From Loktanella salsilacus (GTDB taxonomy: Bacteria; Pseudomonadota; Alphaproteobacteria; Rhodobacterales; Rhodobacteraceae), in the NCBI RefSeq assembly GCF_900114485.1, contig NZ_FOTF01000005.1, positions 62,001-126,000 on the forward strand: a stretch of DNA of 64,000 nucleotides. The letters run 5' to 3'. Shown here one piece after another: positions 1 through 9,113 of the stretch (positions within the stretch are counted from its first letter, which is position 1; every line of letters starts with the position of its first letter). Both the position numbers and the translations under genes were made by a program. The notes beneath the pieces were generated by a model that ran no database searches, was not told the DNA's origin, and was given only the letters and a program-made list of their open reading frames with translations.

Positions 1-1826
1 ATATAATTAAAGCCAGAGTTGACGTTGATACAAACAAAGTGGTTGCCCGTCACCGTCAAACCGCCAAAGGAATAGCCCGTCGTAAAGGCCGGATCTGCCT
101 GCGATTCATTCGTCCATTCGATAAAATTGTTGTCGATATAGTTGCCGGTAATGGCAGCGCGACAATTAGGCTGGGTAAAGATCAGACCACCCCGCCGCAC
201 GCCGTTATTTTCCGAATCGCCATTAAACCAATGGTTGCCAGTAATCGTGCTGCCACCGCCTTGAATAACGCCAAAATGCTTGAACAAAGACGAGCGATTA
301 TCGCGCACCTTCACATCATTCGCATTGGCGTTAAAACTGATCGTTGTGCGATCTTGCACCCGCGCCGATTGTTCGTTGGAAATGAACTGACAGCGGTCAA
401 TCATCATGCCCTGACAGCCATTGCCGGGGCTTGAAATGCCGCGATCCTTGGGTTTGGTGAAAAAACAATCTCGCACATGAAACGTCAGGCCCTGCGGAGC
501 CAAAATAATCGCGCTGGCCTGCCCGTCACACTGAAATTCCACGTCATCAATCACGAACTGCGACAGGCTGGCATAGCCGGAAAAATCCAGCAGATACTTG
601 AACCTGCGGAAGGTAAACGTCTGCGTGCCCGCCGCATCATATAGCCCGCTGCTGATCTGCAAGGTGCGCGCCCCGACGTTCTTGGACGTGACATAAACCT
701 CGCGCCCGACACCGCTGCCCAGCACCAACGATCCAACAGCGATATTCGCCACATTCGTCACATTGGTCAGCGTATTGGCATTTCCCGGGCTATACGTCGC
801 CTGCGAGGTGACGTTTTCCGTATTCCAAGCAGAGCCAGCAGCGGGCTGAAACTGGCCATTGCGAATAACGCGCCGCGTGGCAAAGCTGGTGCGCGACGGA
901 TCGCAGGCCTGCATATCCACAGGTTCGCGCAATGTGACCCGCCGCCCGTTCATATCCAGCGATTCGTGGTCCGAGAAATTTAATAGCGCCTGATATGCCT
1001 TCTTAAAGGCAAGTTCTTCATCCTCGAAGGCGTCAACATAGGTCTGATAGTTGAAATCTTTTTGCAAGATAAACCGCTTGTCAGCAGTCTGCGTCACCCG
1101 CCCGACAAAGCGAATGCGGCTTTGGATCGATACATCCTGCCCCATTTTATAAACGCCTTCGGACACGATAATTTCCCGCCCCTGCGCAGCTGTATCAGCC
1201 GCCTCAAAGGCTGCGGAATCGTCCGCCACGTTATTACCGATCGCGCCGTAATCGCGCACATCGACGCTGCCCAGCATGTCGGGCAAAAACGCGACCGTGT
1301 AATCCTCGATCGTGATGTCGTCGATCCGCACCAACCCGCCGCTAGGGCCCGTCAGATCAAGTCCGAAATGACCGTAATTGGCGTTCGGCCAGACCAGATC
1401 CACCCCGGTGCGATCGCCAATCCCGACAATCGCACTGACCTCGACGACCGCACCATAGGTCGTCAGCGTGGTCTGCGGCCCGACAGAGGTCGGAACAGAC
1501 GCCGCACTGCCGCCATTGCGCGCCGCATATCCGGCAATGCGCACGTTCGGCAGCGGTCCGGCCACCGCTTTGACGCGCGCGGTGATCCGCAGATAACAGC
1601 CCGGCAGAATAGGCGTCTCGCCCATATAGCGGACCTTTTGCACGGTGCTGGTCTTTTGCACCTCGAGGCAGCCGCCAAAGTCCTGATCTGACGCCACAAA
1701 AACGCCAGTGCCGCTGGTGGCATAGGTATCACTGCCCGGCGTGCCATCGCCGCTGGACCACACCCCAAGCCCTGCTGCAAACGGCAGTGGCTGAAACACG
1801 ATTCCGTCCGTAATTGCCTTGTTCAT
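1..1826 (-). CDS. Right-handed beta-helix protein, glycosyl hydrolase 28/pectate-lyase-like (partial, C-terminus off window)
   Basis: An uninterrupted minus-strand frame of about 608 codons runs off the left edge, so the C-terminus is missing. The start ATG at 1826 gives MNKAITDGIVFQPLPF and has an AAAGGG ribosome site seven bases upstream; an ATG one codon earlier (1829) is spaced less well. The first ~190 residues look like a beta-sandwich. The motif VDVRDYGAIGNNVADDSAAF near residue 200 is the entry signature of pectate-lyase superfamily (PF12708) helices. Further on, ITGNH, ITGNY and VTGNH turns repeat every 20-30 residues, as parallel beta-helices do. Proteins with this N-terminus recur in Rhodobacteraceae as glycosyl hydrolase 28-related proteins. 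There is no signal peptide. Substrate and role are unknown; surface or tail-fibre-like polysaccharide binding is a guess. Confidence 0.8.
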   Translation of the reverse strand, partial: MNKAITDGIVFQPLPFAAGLGVWSSGDGTPGSDTYATSGTGVFVASDQDFGGCLEVQKTSTVQKVRYMGETPILPGCYLRITARVKAVAGPLPNVRIAGYAARNGGSAASVPTSVGPQTTLTTYGAVVEVSAIVGIGDRTGVDLVWPNANYGHFGLDLTGPSGGLVRIDDITIEDYTVAFLPDMLGSVDVRDYGAIGNNVADDSAAFEAADTAAQGREIIVSEGVYKMGQDVSIQSRIRFVGRVTQTADKRFILQKDFNYQTYVDAFEDEELAFKKAYQALLNFSDHESLDMNGRRVTLREPVDMQACDPSRTSFATRRVIRNGQFQPAAGSAWNTENVTSQATYSPGNANTLTNVTNVANIAVGSLVLGSGVGREVYVTSKNVGARTLQISSGLYDAAGTQTFTFRRFKYLLDFSGYASLSQFVIDDVEFQCDGQASAIILAPQGLTFHVRDCFFTKPKDRGISSPGNGCQGMMIDRCQFISNEQSARVQDRTTISFNANANDVKVRDNRSSLFKHFGVIQGGGSTITGNHWFNGDSENNGVRRGGLIFTQPNCRAAITGNYIDNNFIEWTNESQADPAFTTGYSFGGLTVTGNHFVCINVNSGFNY

Positions 1827-1998
1827 CATTCATCCCTTTGCCGGTGGGATGATGTGCAGGCCAAACGCCCTGCCCTGCGGCACCACCCCGTTCATCGCTG
1901 TCCGGCACGCGCCGGGCACTGCGAAACGGGATATGGTCTAGGGATGAACCGCCGCTGATAGCAGCGTCACGCAGCACCTGCGCGCGGCGCAACACCCA

Positions 1999-2418
1999 TC
2001 AGACGCCGACATCAGGGGGCGGCAGCAGGGACACGCCGTCAATCTTCCAGCCCTGCGCGGTTTGGATCATGGCATATTCCAGCACATGCAGCGCGCCATT
2101 GGTGTCCTGCACCATGACCTGTTGGTAAATGCGTCCGTCCACCTCGCGCTGCGCCATGAACTTGGCGGCGGAGTTATCCCAGACCATCGGATAGCCTTCG
2201 CTAACCATCACGCCAAAATTTCCGGGATTGCCGAACATGCCTTGGATCATCGGGCTGGCAAAGGTCCACGCCAGATCAACGTCGCGCGCATTGAACGCAT
2301 CCAGTTGCTGGCGGATGATATCTTGCAGGGGCAACTGCTCGACCTGCGCGGCAGGGGGCGTATCCTGCGCCAACGCAGGCACCCCCCAGCCCATCATTAA
2401 AATCAGCACAAATCGCAT
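1999..2418 (-). CDS. Secreted DUF4864-family protein
   Basis: A 139-residue protein starting at MRFVLILMMGWGVPALAQ. The start at 2418 is chosen because a GGAGG ribosome site lies six bases upstream; an upstream in-frame start at 2454 has none. The first 18-20 residues form a Sec signal peptide ending ALA-Q. The mature part carries the DUF4864 pattern: a helical QQLDAFNARDVDLAWTFASP stretch, then GNPGNFGVMVSEGYPMVW and a C-terminal beta-rich WKIDGVSLLPPP. DUF4864 has a likely NTF2/SnoaL-like fold and no assigned function. It probably acts in the periplasm. It lies downstream of lysK on the same strand, 67 bases away, and could be co-transcribed with it. Confidence 0.8.
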   Translation of the reverse strand: MRFVLILMMGWGVPALAQDTPPAAQVEQLPLQDIIRQQLDAFNARDVDLAWTFASPMIQGMFGNPGNFGVMVSEGYPMVWDNSAAKFMAQREVDGRIYQQVMVQDTNGALHVLEYAMIQTAQGWKIDGVSLLPPPDVGV

Positions 2419-2485
2419 GGCCGTCCTCCACCGCATGATGTCCAGTTTGAACAATCACGCGGCGAAGGGGTGAAAAGTTTCGCCT

Positions 2486-4066
2486 TTAGCCCTGCTGCAA
2501 TTCGCCGCGTAGCGCGGATTCGATCAGCGCAATCGTCTCGTCCACACCGTAAAGCGCGATGAAACCGCCAAAACGCGGCCCTTGGCTTGCGCCCAGCAAC
2601 ACCTCGTAAAGCGCCGTGAACCAGTCGCGCAGCGGCTCGAAGCCATGCGCCTTGCCGACAGCAAAGACTTCGGACTGCAGCGCCTCTGCATCCAGCCCGC
2701 CGTCCCACACCTTCAGACGCGCGACCAGATCCTCTAGCGCGGCGCGTTCCACATCAGTTGCGGCACGGAACACCTTGGTCGGCTTCACAAAATCATTGTA
2801 ATACCGGACCGCAAAGCCTGCCGCCTGATCCATCTGCGGGTTCGCCTCGGGCGATGCATCCGGCGCATAGCGCTGGATAAAGCCCCACAGCTTGTCCTTG
2901 CTCTCAGCGCTCGACACGGACGCAAGGTTCAGCAGCATCGCGAATGGCACAACCATATCCGACGCTGGCACATTATGGCCGTGGATATGGAACACCGGGT
3001 TATTCAACCGTGCCGCATCGTCCTGCGTTTCATAGGCGCGCAGCTGCTGATGATACTCGTCCACCGCCTTCGGAATTACATCAAAATGCATCCGCTTTGC
3101 GGTCTTTGGCTTCAGGTACATGAAATATGACAGCGATTCCGTCGCCGCATAGGTCAGCCATTCATCAATCGTCAGACCATTGCCGCTGGTCTTACTGATC
3201 TTGTGACCATCCGCATCCAGAAACAGTTCATAGGTGAAATGCTCTGGCGCACGCCCGCCCAGCACGCGGCAGATGCCGTCATAGATCGCCGTATTGGTCG
3301 CGTGGTCTTTGCCATACATCTCGAAATCGACGCCCAGCGCAGCCCAGCGCGCGCCAAAATCCGGCTTCCACTGCAGTTTGCAATTACCGCCTGTGACGCT
3401 GACCGTATGCTCGGTCCCGTCCTCGTCATCAAAGGTGATCATACCATCCTTCGTGACGTTCTTCATCGGCACATACAGCACCCGCCCGGTCGTTGGGCTG
3501 ATCGGCAAGAAGCAAGAATAGGTCGCGCGCCGCTCTTCGCGCAACGATTTCAACATGATCGCCATGATGTCGTCATAGCGCTCTGCCGCGCGCAGCAGGA
3601 TCGCGTCCATTTTACCGCTTTGGTAATATTCGGTCGCGCTGGCGAATTCGTATTCAAACCCAAAGGTATTCAGGAAATTCTGCAGCCGCGCATTCATATG
3701 CGCGCCAAAGCTGGCATGCGTGCCGAACGGATCAGGCACTGCCGTCAGCGGGCGCTGCATAAACGGCTCTAGCGCCGCCGGATCAGGCACATTGCCGGGG
3801 ATCTTGCGCATCCCGTCCATATCGTCGGAAAAGCACAAAAGCTTGGTCGGAATATCGCTGATAATCTCGAACGCACGACGGATCATCGTCGTCCGACCAA
3901 CTTCGCCAAAGGTGCCGATATGCGGCAGGCCGGATGGGCCATAGCCGGTTTCGAACAAGACATAACCGCTTTCTGGGGGCTGTTTTTCGTACCGTTTGAG
4001 CACGCGGCGCGCCTCTTCGAACGGCCAGGCCTTCGATGTCATCGCTGCGTCACGCAATGTGCTCAT
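2486..4066 (-). CDS. lysK: Lysyl-tRNA synthetase, class I (LysK)
   Basis: Charges tRNA-Lys with lysine in the cytosol. This is the class I LysRS found in archaea and most Alphaproteobacteria, not the class II enzyme of enteric bacteria. A Rossmann catalytic domain carries the HIGH-type motif [13 protein letters not shown] (HIGT at residues 49-52) and the KMSKS-type loop [11 protein letters not shown] near residue 290. A helical anticodon-binding domain follows. At 526 residues the length is normal for alphaproteobacterial LysK. The start at 4066 ([20 protein letters not shown]) matches the family N-terminus; the frame stays open to 4117, but those extra residues do not look conserved. The gene is divergent from the TerB-like gene. 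Confidence 0.96.
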   Translation of the reverse strand: MSTLRDAAMTSKAWPFEEARRVLKRYEKQPPESGYVLFETGYGPSGLPHIGTFGEVGRTTMIRRAFEIISDIPTKLLCFSDDMDGMRKIPGNVPDPAALEPFMQRPLTAVPDPFGTHASFGAHMNARLQNFLNTFGFEYEFASATEYYQSGKMDAILLRAAERYDDIMAIMLKSLREERRATYSCFLPISPTTGRVLYVPMKNVTKDGMITFDDEDGTEHTVSVTGGNCKLQWKPDFGARWAALGVDFEMYGKDHATNTAIYDGICRVLGGRAPEHFTYELFLDADGHKISKTSGNGLTIDEWLTYAATESLSYFMYLKPKTAKRMHFDVIPKAVDEYHQQLRAYETQDDAARLNNPVFHIHGHNVPASDMVVPFAMLLNLASVSSAESKDKLWGFIQRYAPDASPEANPQMDQAAGFAVRYYNDFVKPTKVFRAATDVERAALEDLVARLKVWDGGLDAEALQSEVFAVGKAHGFEPLRDWFTALYEVLLGASQGPRFGGFIALYGVDETIALIESALRGELQQG

Positions 4067-4181
4067 GTTTTCACTCACTTCATGGTATACGGCCCCCATT
4101 GGCCGGATCTTGCGCATCCCTATTGCGACAGCGCAGGCCCGTCAATAAATGGGACGTTCAAGACATAAAAGGACAGGGCAT

Positions 4182-4598
4182 ATGGTCACCGATTCAATGA
4201 CACCGCAGGACGCGCTTGCGGCGTTGATGATCACCGTTTCAGCCTCTGACGGCGAGATGCGCACGTCGGAACTGATTAAGATTAACTCGACGATCAACAA
4301 CCTGCCGATCTTTTCCGATTACGACGCCGACCGCCTCCCCCGCGTGACCAGCATGGTCATGGACCTGCTGGATCAAGACGACGGGCTAGAGGCGCTATTT
4401 GGCCTGATCCGCGACACCCTGCCAGAGCGCCTGTTCGAGACAGCTTACGCGCTGTCCTGCGACGTAGCTGCCGCCGATGGCAAGATCGGCGCGACCGAAG
4501 GGCGCATGCTCGAAGAGATCCGCGACGAGCTGGAACTTGACCGTTTGCACGCTGCCGCAATCGAACGCGGATCGCGCGCACGGCATATGACGCTTTAA
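4182..4598 (+). CDS. TerB-like tellurite-resistance family protein
   Basis: A 138-residue, all-helical acidic protein. Two internally similar segments, ALAALMITVSASDGEMRTSE and AYALSCDVAAADGKIGATE, each carry the DG(E/K) turn of TerB-like domains (PF05099), where acidic loops may bind metal. The start at 4182 is supported by AAGGA eight bases upstream; the open frame begins 11 codons earlier without a ribosome site. TerB-fold proteins of this size are common single-gene orthologues in Rhodobacteraceae. Their cellular role is not established, and the tellurite label is inherited from plasmid ter operons. There is no signal peptide, so it is cytosolic. The next gene follows after 70 bases and may be co-transcribed. 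Confidence 0.75.
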   Translation: MVTDSMTPQDALAALMITVSASDGEMRTSELIKINSTINNLPIFSDYDADRLPRVTSMVMDLLDQDDGLEALFGLIRDTLPERLFETAYALSCDVAAADGKIGATEGRMLEEIRDELELDRLHAAAIERGSRARHMTL

Positions 4599-4668
4599 GC
4601 ATTTGGGAACTTTTGGGGCGCTCTCCCGGTTGTCATCACAATTGATGACTGCCTCAAAGGAATAACCC

Positions 4669-4854
4669 ATGGAATACGGCCTCTTCGGTCTCATCGTCCT
4701 GATCGCCGACCTTTACGCGATCTACCAAGTGCTGACCTCTGGCACGACAACCCTGTCCAAGATCCTCTGGACCCTTGCCATCCTGATCCTGCCAATCCTT
4801 GGCTTCTTGGTCTGGCTGGTGGCTGGCCCACGCGGCTCTTCCGTCCGGGTCTGA
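4669..4854 (+). CDS. Small PLDc_N-domain membrane protein
   Basis: A 61-residue protein made almost entirely of two transmembrane helices (about residues 3-22 and 31-52). The pattern matches the phospholipase D nuclease N-terminal domain (PF13396): FGLIVLIADLYAIYQVL, then SKILWTLAILILPILGFLVW, ending LVAGPR. This domain usually precedes the catalytic part of cardiolipin synthase but also occurs alone, as here. A GGAATAACCC ribosome region precedes the ATG. A strong terminator follows the stop codon. Role unknown. Confidence 0.8.
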   Translation: MEYGLFGLIVLIADLYAIYQVLTSGTTTLSKILWTLAILILPILGFLVWLVAGPRGSSVRV

Positions 4855-4877
4855 CCCAGCGGCATCTTACAGCACAA

Positions 4878-4902
4878 AGGGCGCAGCCAATAGCTGCGCC
4901 CT
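4878..4902 (+). terminator. Rho-independent terminator after the PLDc_N gene
   Basis: A perfect 10-bp stem (AGGGCGCAGC / GCTGCGCCCT) with a CAATA loop is followed by ATTTTTAT. It lies between the convergent PLDc_N gene and dacB and may serve both, although the U-tract is better on the plus strand. Confidence 0.85.
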
Positions 4903-4906
4903 ATTT

Positions 4907-6442
4907 TTATCCCGTGATCCGCCCCAGTACAGCCCAGCGCTGCAATAAATCCTGCTGCAATTTCTTGGCCTTACCATTAAAGCTTGATGCCCCGCGCGGT
5001 TGCTCATCTTGCGACGATAGCGACTGCGTCCGCGCCTCTGGGTCATAAGCAAAGATCGCAAAGCTTAACTTGCGCCCGGTATCCGTATCCAAATACCCCG
5101 CTAGCGTACTGACAAAGTTTAGCGTCCCCGTCTTTGCCCGCACATTTGCCGGAAAATCCTTAATCGCACGGCGATTTTCATCAACCATCACGATGGACTT
5201 CATCAGGGGCTGCAATTCGGCCTGCACGCCAGCAGCATTCAAAAGCCGCACCATATCCTGCCCCGAGACGCGATTTTCATCGCTTAGACCCGAATGATCC
5301 GCCAGATGCAGCGTCATCCCGGTCCGCTCTGACAACCACTGCGCCATTGTCGCGGCAGAGCGACCCATCGCCTGCGCCGCGCCAAACCGCTTGGCCGTCG
5401 CCGTCATCCCAACCACCTCTGCGGTCAGGTTCGTTGAGTACAGCAGCATATCCCGCAGCATCTGCGTCAGCGGCACGCTTTCAAAGCGGGCAAGTTGTGT
5501 GCCTGCGGGCAGATCATCGACCAGCGTCGCAGCAGGCAAAACGATGCCTGCATCCTGCGCCAGCGTCCGGAATACGTCGCCTGCATAAAGCGCTGGAAAC
5601 CGCACCGGCAGCCAGCGTGATCCCGCTTTACCCAGCGCGCCCTTCGCGACAGTCCATTCATCCGTGCCAACACCCTCGGCGTAGGCATAAACAGGCAATT
5701 GCCGATCCACGATCTGCATTCGCGCCATCTTGACCACAGGTCGCAACGTCTCGCTTCGCGCGTCCATGCTGACGGTATAGTCAGCACCGCTTTGCGCCCA
5801 TTCGAAAAAGACACGGTTAAAGTTCAGGTTCAGCCCGCCCAGCGACGGGTTATACCCCAACTGGTCCAACTGCCCCGGCTCAATCTCTTTTAACCCGGGC
5901 AAGGCGTTGCCCCAGACCAAAAACCGCCCCTTCACCTGCTTAAGGCCAGCATCACTCAGCTGCGTCACCAACTGCGCCAGCTCATCCGTCACCAGATTAG
6001 GGTCGCCCCCACCTGCCAGCACCAGATCGCCTTCGAGCACGCCGTCCACGACAGGCCCTGTCGCCAGCACTCGGGTCTCGAATCGATAATCGCCGCCAAG
6101 TATTTCCATCGCGTAAACAGAGGTCAGCGCCTTCGTCACGCTTGCCGGCGGGCGGCCAAGCCCGCCATCGACGACCTCTAGCACCTCGCCCGTCGCCACA
6201 TCCGAAATGACAAACCCAACCTGCCCCGCCAAACCTGCGGCGGCGATTAGATCGACAGCACCTTTGCGGGCGACAGGACGGGCATTCGTAGGCACGGCCG
6301 CGATGTCCGCCGCCGCCGCCCCGCCCCGCGCCACCGGGCGCAGCGTGCGCTGCGGCCCTGCCAGTGCAGCGCTTGCGAAAAAGGCAACGCCGCCGGCCAA
6401 AAGGCCGCGGCGGCTCAAACGGGTCAAAGTCTCTTGGCTCAT
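4907..6442 (-). CDS. dacB: D-alanyl-D-alanine carboxypeptidase/endopeptidase (PBP4 type, peptidase S13)
   Basis: Removes terminal D-Ala from peptidoglycan stem peptides and cuts meso-DAP crosslinks in the periplasm. The S13 triad is visible: SVTK (residues 101-104, nucleophile Ser101), the SxN motif in YSTNLTAE, and KTGT in VRAKTGTLNFVSTLAGYL near the C-terminus. The large insertion between SxxK and SxN typical of PBP4 is present; at 511 residues the length is normal. The N-terminus has SRRGLLAGG and a hydrophobic stretch ending ALAGP. The paired arginines make a Tat-type signal peptide possible. The gene starts 13 bases after the nadD stop, so the two are likely one operon. Confidence 0.93.
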   Translation of the reverse strand: MSQETLTRLSRRGLLAGGVAFFASAALAGPQRTLRPVARGGAAAADIAAVPTNARPVARKGAVDLIAAAGLAGQVGFVISDVATGEVLEVVDGGLGRPPASVTKALTSVYAMEILGGDYRFETRVLATGPVVDGVLEGDLVLAGGGDPNLVTDELAQLVTQLSDAGLKQVKGRFLVWGNALPGLKEIEPGQLDQLGYNPSLGGLNLNFNRVFFEWAQSGADYTVSMDARSETLRPVVKMARMQIVDRQLPVYAYAEGVGTDEWTVAKGALGKAGSRWLPVRFPALYAGDVFRTLAQDAGIVLPAATLVDDLPAGTQLARFESVPLTQMLRDMLLYSTNLTAEVVGMTATAKRFGAAQAMGRSAATMAQWLSERTGMTLHLADHSGLSDENRVSGQDMVRLLNAAGVQAELQPLMKSIVMVDENRRAIKDFPANVRAKTGTLNFVSTLAGYLDTDTGRKLSFAIFAYDPEARTQSLSSQDEQPRGASSFNGKAKKLQQDLLQRWAVLGRITG

Positions 6443-6455
6443 CTCATCACCGTAA

Positions 6456-7091
6456 TCATGTCAGCGAAGCCGGATCAATCGCACCCGCATCACGCTTGCG
6501 CCATGTTCCGGCCTTGCGCAACGCCGTCGAAGACTGATCGCTGAGCGGTAAATTCACAAAACACCACGCCGGAGGCGTCATCAGACCCAAAGCGCCAGAG
6601 GCCCGCGCCGGAACTCGCGCGCCGCGATATATCCGCGCCGCTGGACTAAACCCGGCCGCTAAACGATCCCCCGGCCGCGCCAGCACACCAACAGCCACAT
6701 GATCCATGATCCAGCGCCAATCCTGCCACAGATGAAACTGGCTCAAATTATCCGCACCCATTAACCAGACGAACTGCACGCCGGGATAACGCGCCATCAA
6801 ACGCCGCAGCGTCTGCGCCGTATAGCGCGTTTTCAACCGTGTCTCTACATCTGTCACCTGCACGCGCGGATGCTGCATGACATCACGCGCCCGCGCCATG
6901 CGGTCGGACATCGGCGCAGGACCGTTCGTTTTCAACGGGTTACCCGGACTGACCAGCCACCAGACGCGGTCCAGCCCGAACCGCCGCATGGCCACGCGGG
7001 TAATATGCGCATGCCCCTCATGTGCCGGATCAAATGATCCGCCCAGCAGACCAACCCGCTGCCCCCGTCCTGCCTGCGGCCATCCTTGCAT
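6456..7091 (-). CDS. nadD: Nicotinate-nucleotide adenylyltransferase
   Basis: Adenylylates nicotinate mononucleotide to deamido-NAD in the last common part of NAD synthesis. The nucleotidyltransferase signature [17 protein letters not shown] at residues 14-30 contains the (H/T)xGH motif, and SSTALRK near the C-terminus matches the ISSTxIR motif. [17 protein letters not shown] is the typical substrate loop. The 211-residue length fits. In many Alphaproteobacteria nadD is followed by rsfS and rlmH; here it is followed by dacB. NAD synthetase (nadE) lies about 13 kb away in this window. Confidence 0.95.
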   Translation of the reverse strand: MQGWPQAGRGQRVGLLGGSFDPAHEGHAHITRVAMRRFGLDRVWWLVSPGNPLKTNGPAPMSDRMARARDVMQHPRVQVTDVETRLKTRYTAQTLRRLMARYPGVQFVWLMGADNLSQFHLWQDWRWIMDHVAVGVLARPGDRLAAGFSPAARIYRGARVPARASGALGLMTPPAWCFVNLPLSDQSSTALRKAGTWRKRDAGAIDPASLT

Positions 7092-7218
7092 GTCCGGTCC
7101 CTTTATCTTTGCGCACTGTAAACCCGAAACAGGCCCGCAGGTGCAAACCCAAATGCGCGTTAGGCGTTTGATAAACCCTTCGGCCTAGGTTGCATCAAAC
7201 GAACTGGCCGAGCATGAG

Positions 7219-9045
7219 ATGTTGAATATCGCCCTGACTGCCTTGATTACCTCCCTACTGTTCGCGGGGATTACCTTTTGCATTCGGCAAAGGCAGGCGC
7301 TGATGCGCGACCGGGGGCCTGACTTCAACGCCATCGCCTGCGCCAGCACCAATGATGGCATCGTCGTTCAATCCCTTGACGGCAAGATTATCTGGGCCAA
7401 TCCAGCCTATTTGCGGATTTTTCGGCTGCCTGCAGATCAGGTTTTAGGTCGAAACCCACTTAGCTTTTGCCTTCCTCCGGATGAATTACAAACCCCCGAA
7501 CAGATTGCTGCGTTTCGCTATGACAGGGCCGATCCGATCTGGGGCAAGCTTTATATCGTGCGCAATCAACGCAGTGATGGCAGCCTATTTTGGAACCAAA
7601 TCAGCGCGAGTTTTCACGAGGTAGAGGGTCAGCCGGATCTTGTTATTCTACTGTGCCGCGATGTGACCGAGCAGGTCGATCAAGAGCAGGCGCTGCGCGA
7701 ATCGACCCGCACACTGGCTTTCATGGCGGAACACGACAGCCTGACTGGCCTCGCAAATCGCAACAAATACAACGCCTTCATCAAATCGGCCCTTGATGGC
7801 GACCCCGCAACTCGGCCCGGCTTTGGTGTGCTGCAAATCGATTTGGATCACTTCAAGGCTATCAATGATCGACACGGTCATGCGGCTGGCGACGCGGCCT
7901 TACAACACGTCGCCACAACGCTTGGGCGGAGCCTGCGCCAAACCGACCTGCTTGCGCGGCTTGGCGGTGACGAATTCGTCGCCGTCTGCGCAGGTATAAC
8001 GCACGATTCGGAACTTTTGCGCATCGGTCATTCGCTTGGACAGGCCGCCCGCGCCCCGTTTCACTTTGATGGCAAGCAAATCGACGTCTCTATTAGTATC
8101 GGTGCCGCGATTGCGGGCAGCGACGACGATACGGGTGACAGCTTGTTACAAAAGTCCGATTTTGCCCTGTACGAGGTAAAGCGCGCCGGGCGCGGACATG
8201 TCGCCGTCTACGATTCGAACCTTCATGAGGAAGCGCAGCGCCGCGACCGATTTGGCCTGCAGCTGCGCGATGCCATCGAAGGAAATGAGCTGACTTTCTA
8301 CTTCCAGCCGACTGTCGACCTTCACACTGGTGTAATTCGCGGATTCGAGGCTTTGGCCCGCTGGCAGCACCCTACGCAGGGCCTGCTTCATCCGTCCGAA
8401 TTTCTCTCCCTCGCAACAGAGCTGAACCTGCTTCGCCACGTCGATACCGCGGCAGTCAGTGCTGCCGCCGATCTTCGCAAGCGCCTAGAACACAACAATT
8501 TCGATGACATACGCGTTGGCATCAATGGCTCGCATAACCTGCTGTCCGACGACGAACACGCCGATCGGCTTCCCGCTGAACTTGCCCGCGTTGGCGTCAA
8601 GACGCGCCATATTGTAATCGAGTTCAACGAACGGGACATTTTCGGCAACACCGACATGATCGAACAAAACATGCGGTCAGTATCCCGCCTTGTTGATATC
8701 GGCTTTAACGTCCTGATTGACGGCTTCGGCTCGGGCTACGCGGGCCTGCTTCACATCGAACGCCTGCAAGTCGCCGGCATAAAAGTCGAAAAATCGCTGA
8801 TCAGACATTTAGACTGCACGCCGGCCTGTGAAAAAATCACGGCCATGTTGCTGCAGTTCGGACAGGAAAAGAACATCTACTGCGTCGCCTGCGGGATCGA
8901 GACAGAGGCACAAGCGCTGAAAGTCAAATCCTTCGGCGGCTCGGTCGGACAAGGCAATTTTTTCGCACGCGCCATGCCCGCCGAAGACGTCATTGACTGG
9001 CTTCGCCAGCGCCAAGCCAACGCGCGACTGCGCGACGCTGGCTAG
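7219..9045 (+). CDS. Membrane PAS-GGDEF-EAL cyclic-di-GMP protein with a degenerate EAL domain
   Basis: Controls cyclic-di-GMP. There is one N-terminal transmembrane helix (about residues 4-23), then a PAS domain (about 35-150, DGKIIWANPAYLRIF), GGDEF (about 165-335) and EAL (about 350-600). The GGDEF active site RLGGDEF is intact, with a correctly spaced inhibitory RxxD (RQTD, five residues before). The EAL domain keeps Glu377 in FEALARW. However, the DDFGxG signature reads DGFGSG (Asp501-Gly502) and the EGVET signature reads CGIET (Cys558). Those positions bind metal or support catalysis, so phosphodiesterase activity is probably weak or lost, and diguanylate cyclase output is more likely. 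No strong ribosome site is seen before the ATG at 7219. Confidence 0.9.
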   Translation: MLNIALTALITSLLFAGITFCIRQRQALMRDRGPDFNAIACASTNDGIVVQSLDGKIIWANPAYLRIFRLPADQVLGRNPLSFCLPPDELQTPEQIAAFRYDRADPIWGKLYIVRNQRSDGSLFWNQISASFHEVEGQPDLVILLCRDVTEQVDQEQALRESTRTLAFMAEHDSLTGLANRNKYNAFIKSALDGDPATRPGFGVLQIDLDHFKAINDRHGHAAGDAALQHVATTLGRSLRQTDLLARLGGDEFVAVCAGITHDSELLRIGHSLGQAARAPFHFDGKQIDVSISIGAAIAGSDDDTGDSLLQKSDFALYEVKRAGRGHVAVYDSNLHEEAQRRDRFGLQLRDAIEGNELTFYFQPTVDLHTGVIRGFEALARWQHPTQGLLHPSEFLSLATELNLLRHVDTAAVSAAADLRKRLEHNNFDDIRVGINGSHNLLSDDEHADRLPAELARVGVKTRHIVIEFNERDIFGNTDMIEQNMRSVSRLVDIGFNVLIDGFGSGYAGLLHIERLQVAGIKVEKSLIRHLDCTPACEKITAMLLQFGQEKNIYCVACGIETEAQALKVKSFGGSVGQGNFFARAMPAEDVIDWLRQRQANARLRDAG

Positions 9046-9113
9046 TCGCCGATTGCCCCTTGGCCGCCAGCCCGATAAAGAAGGCGAAATTTCAGTCCGA
9101 GCGGAGCATTCCC

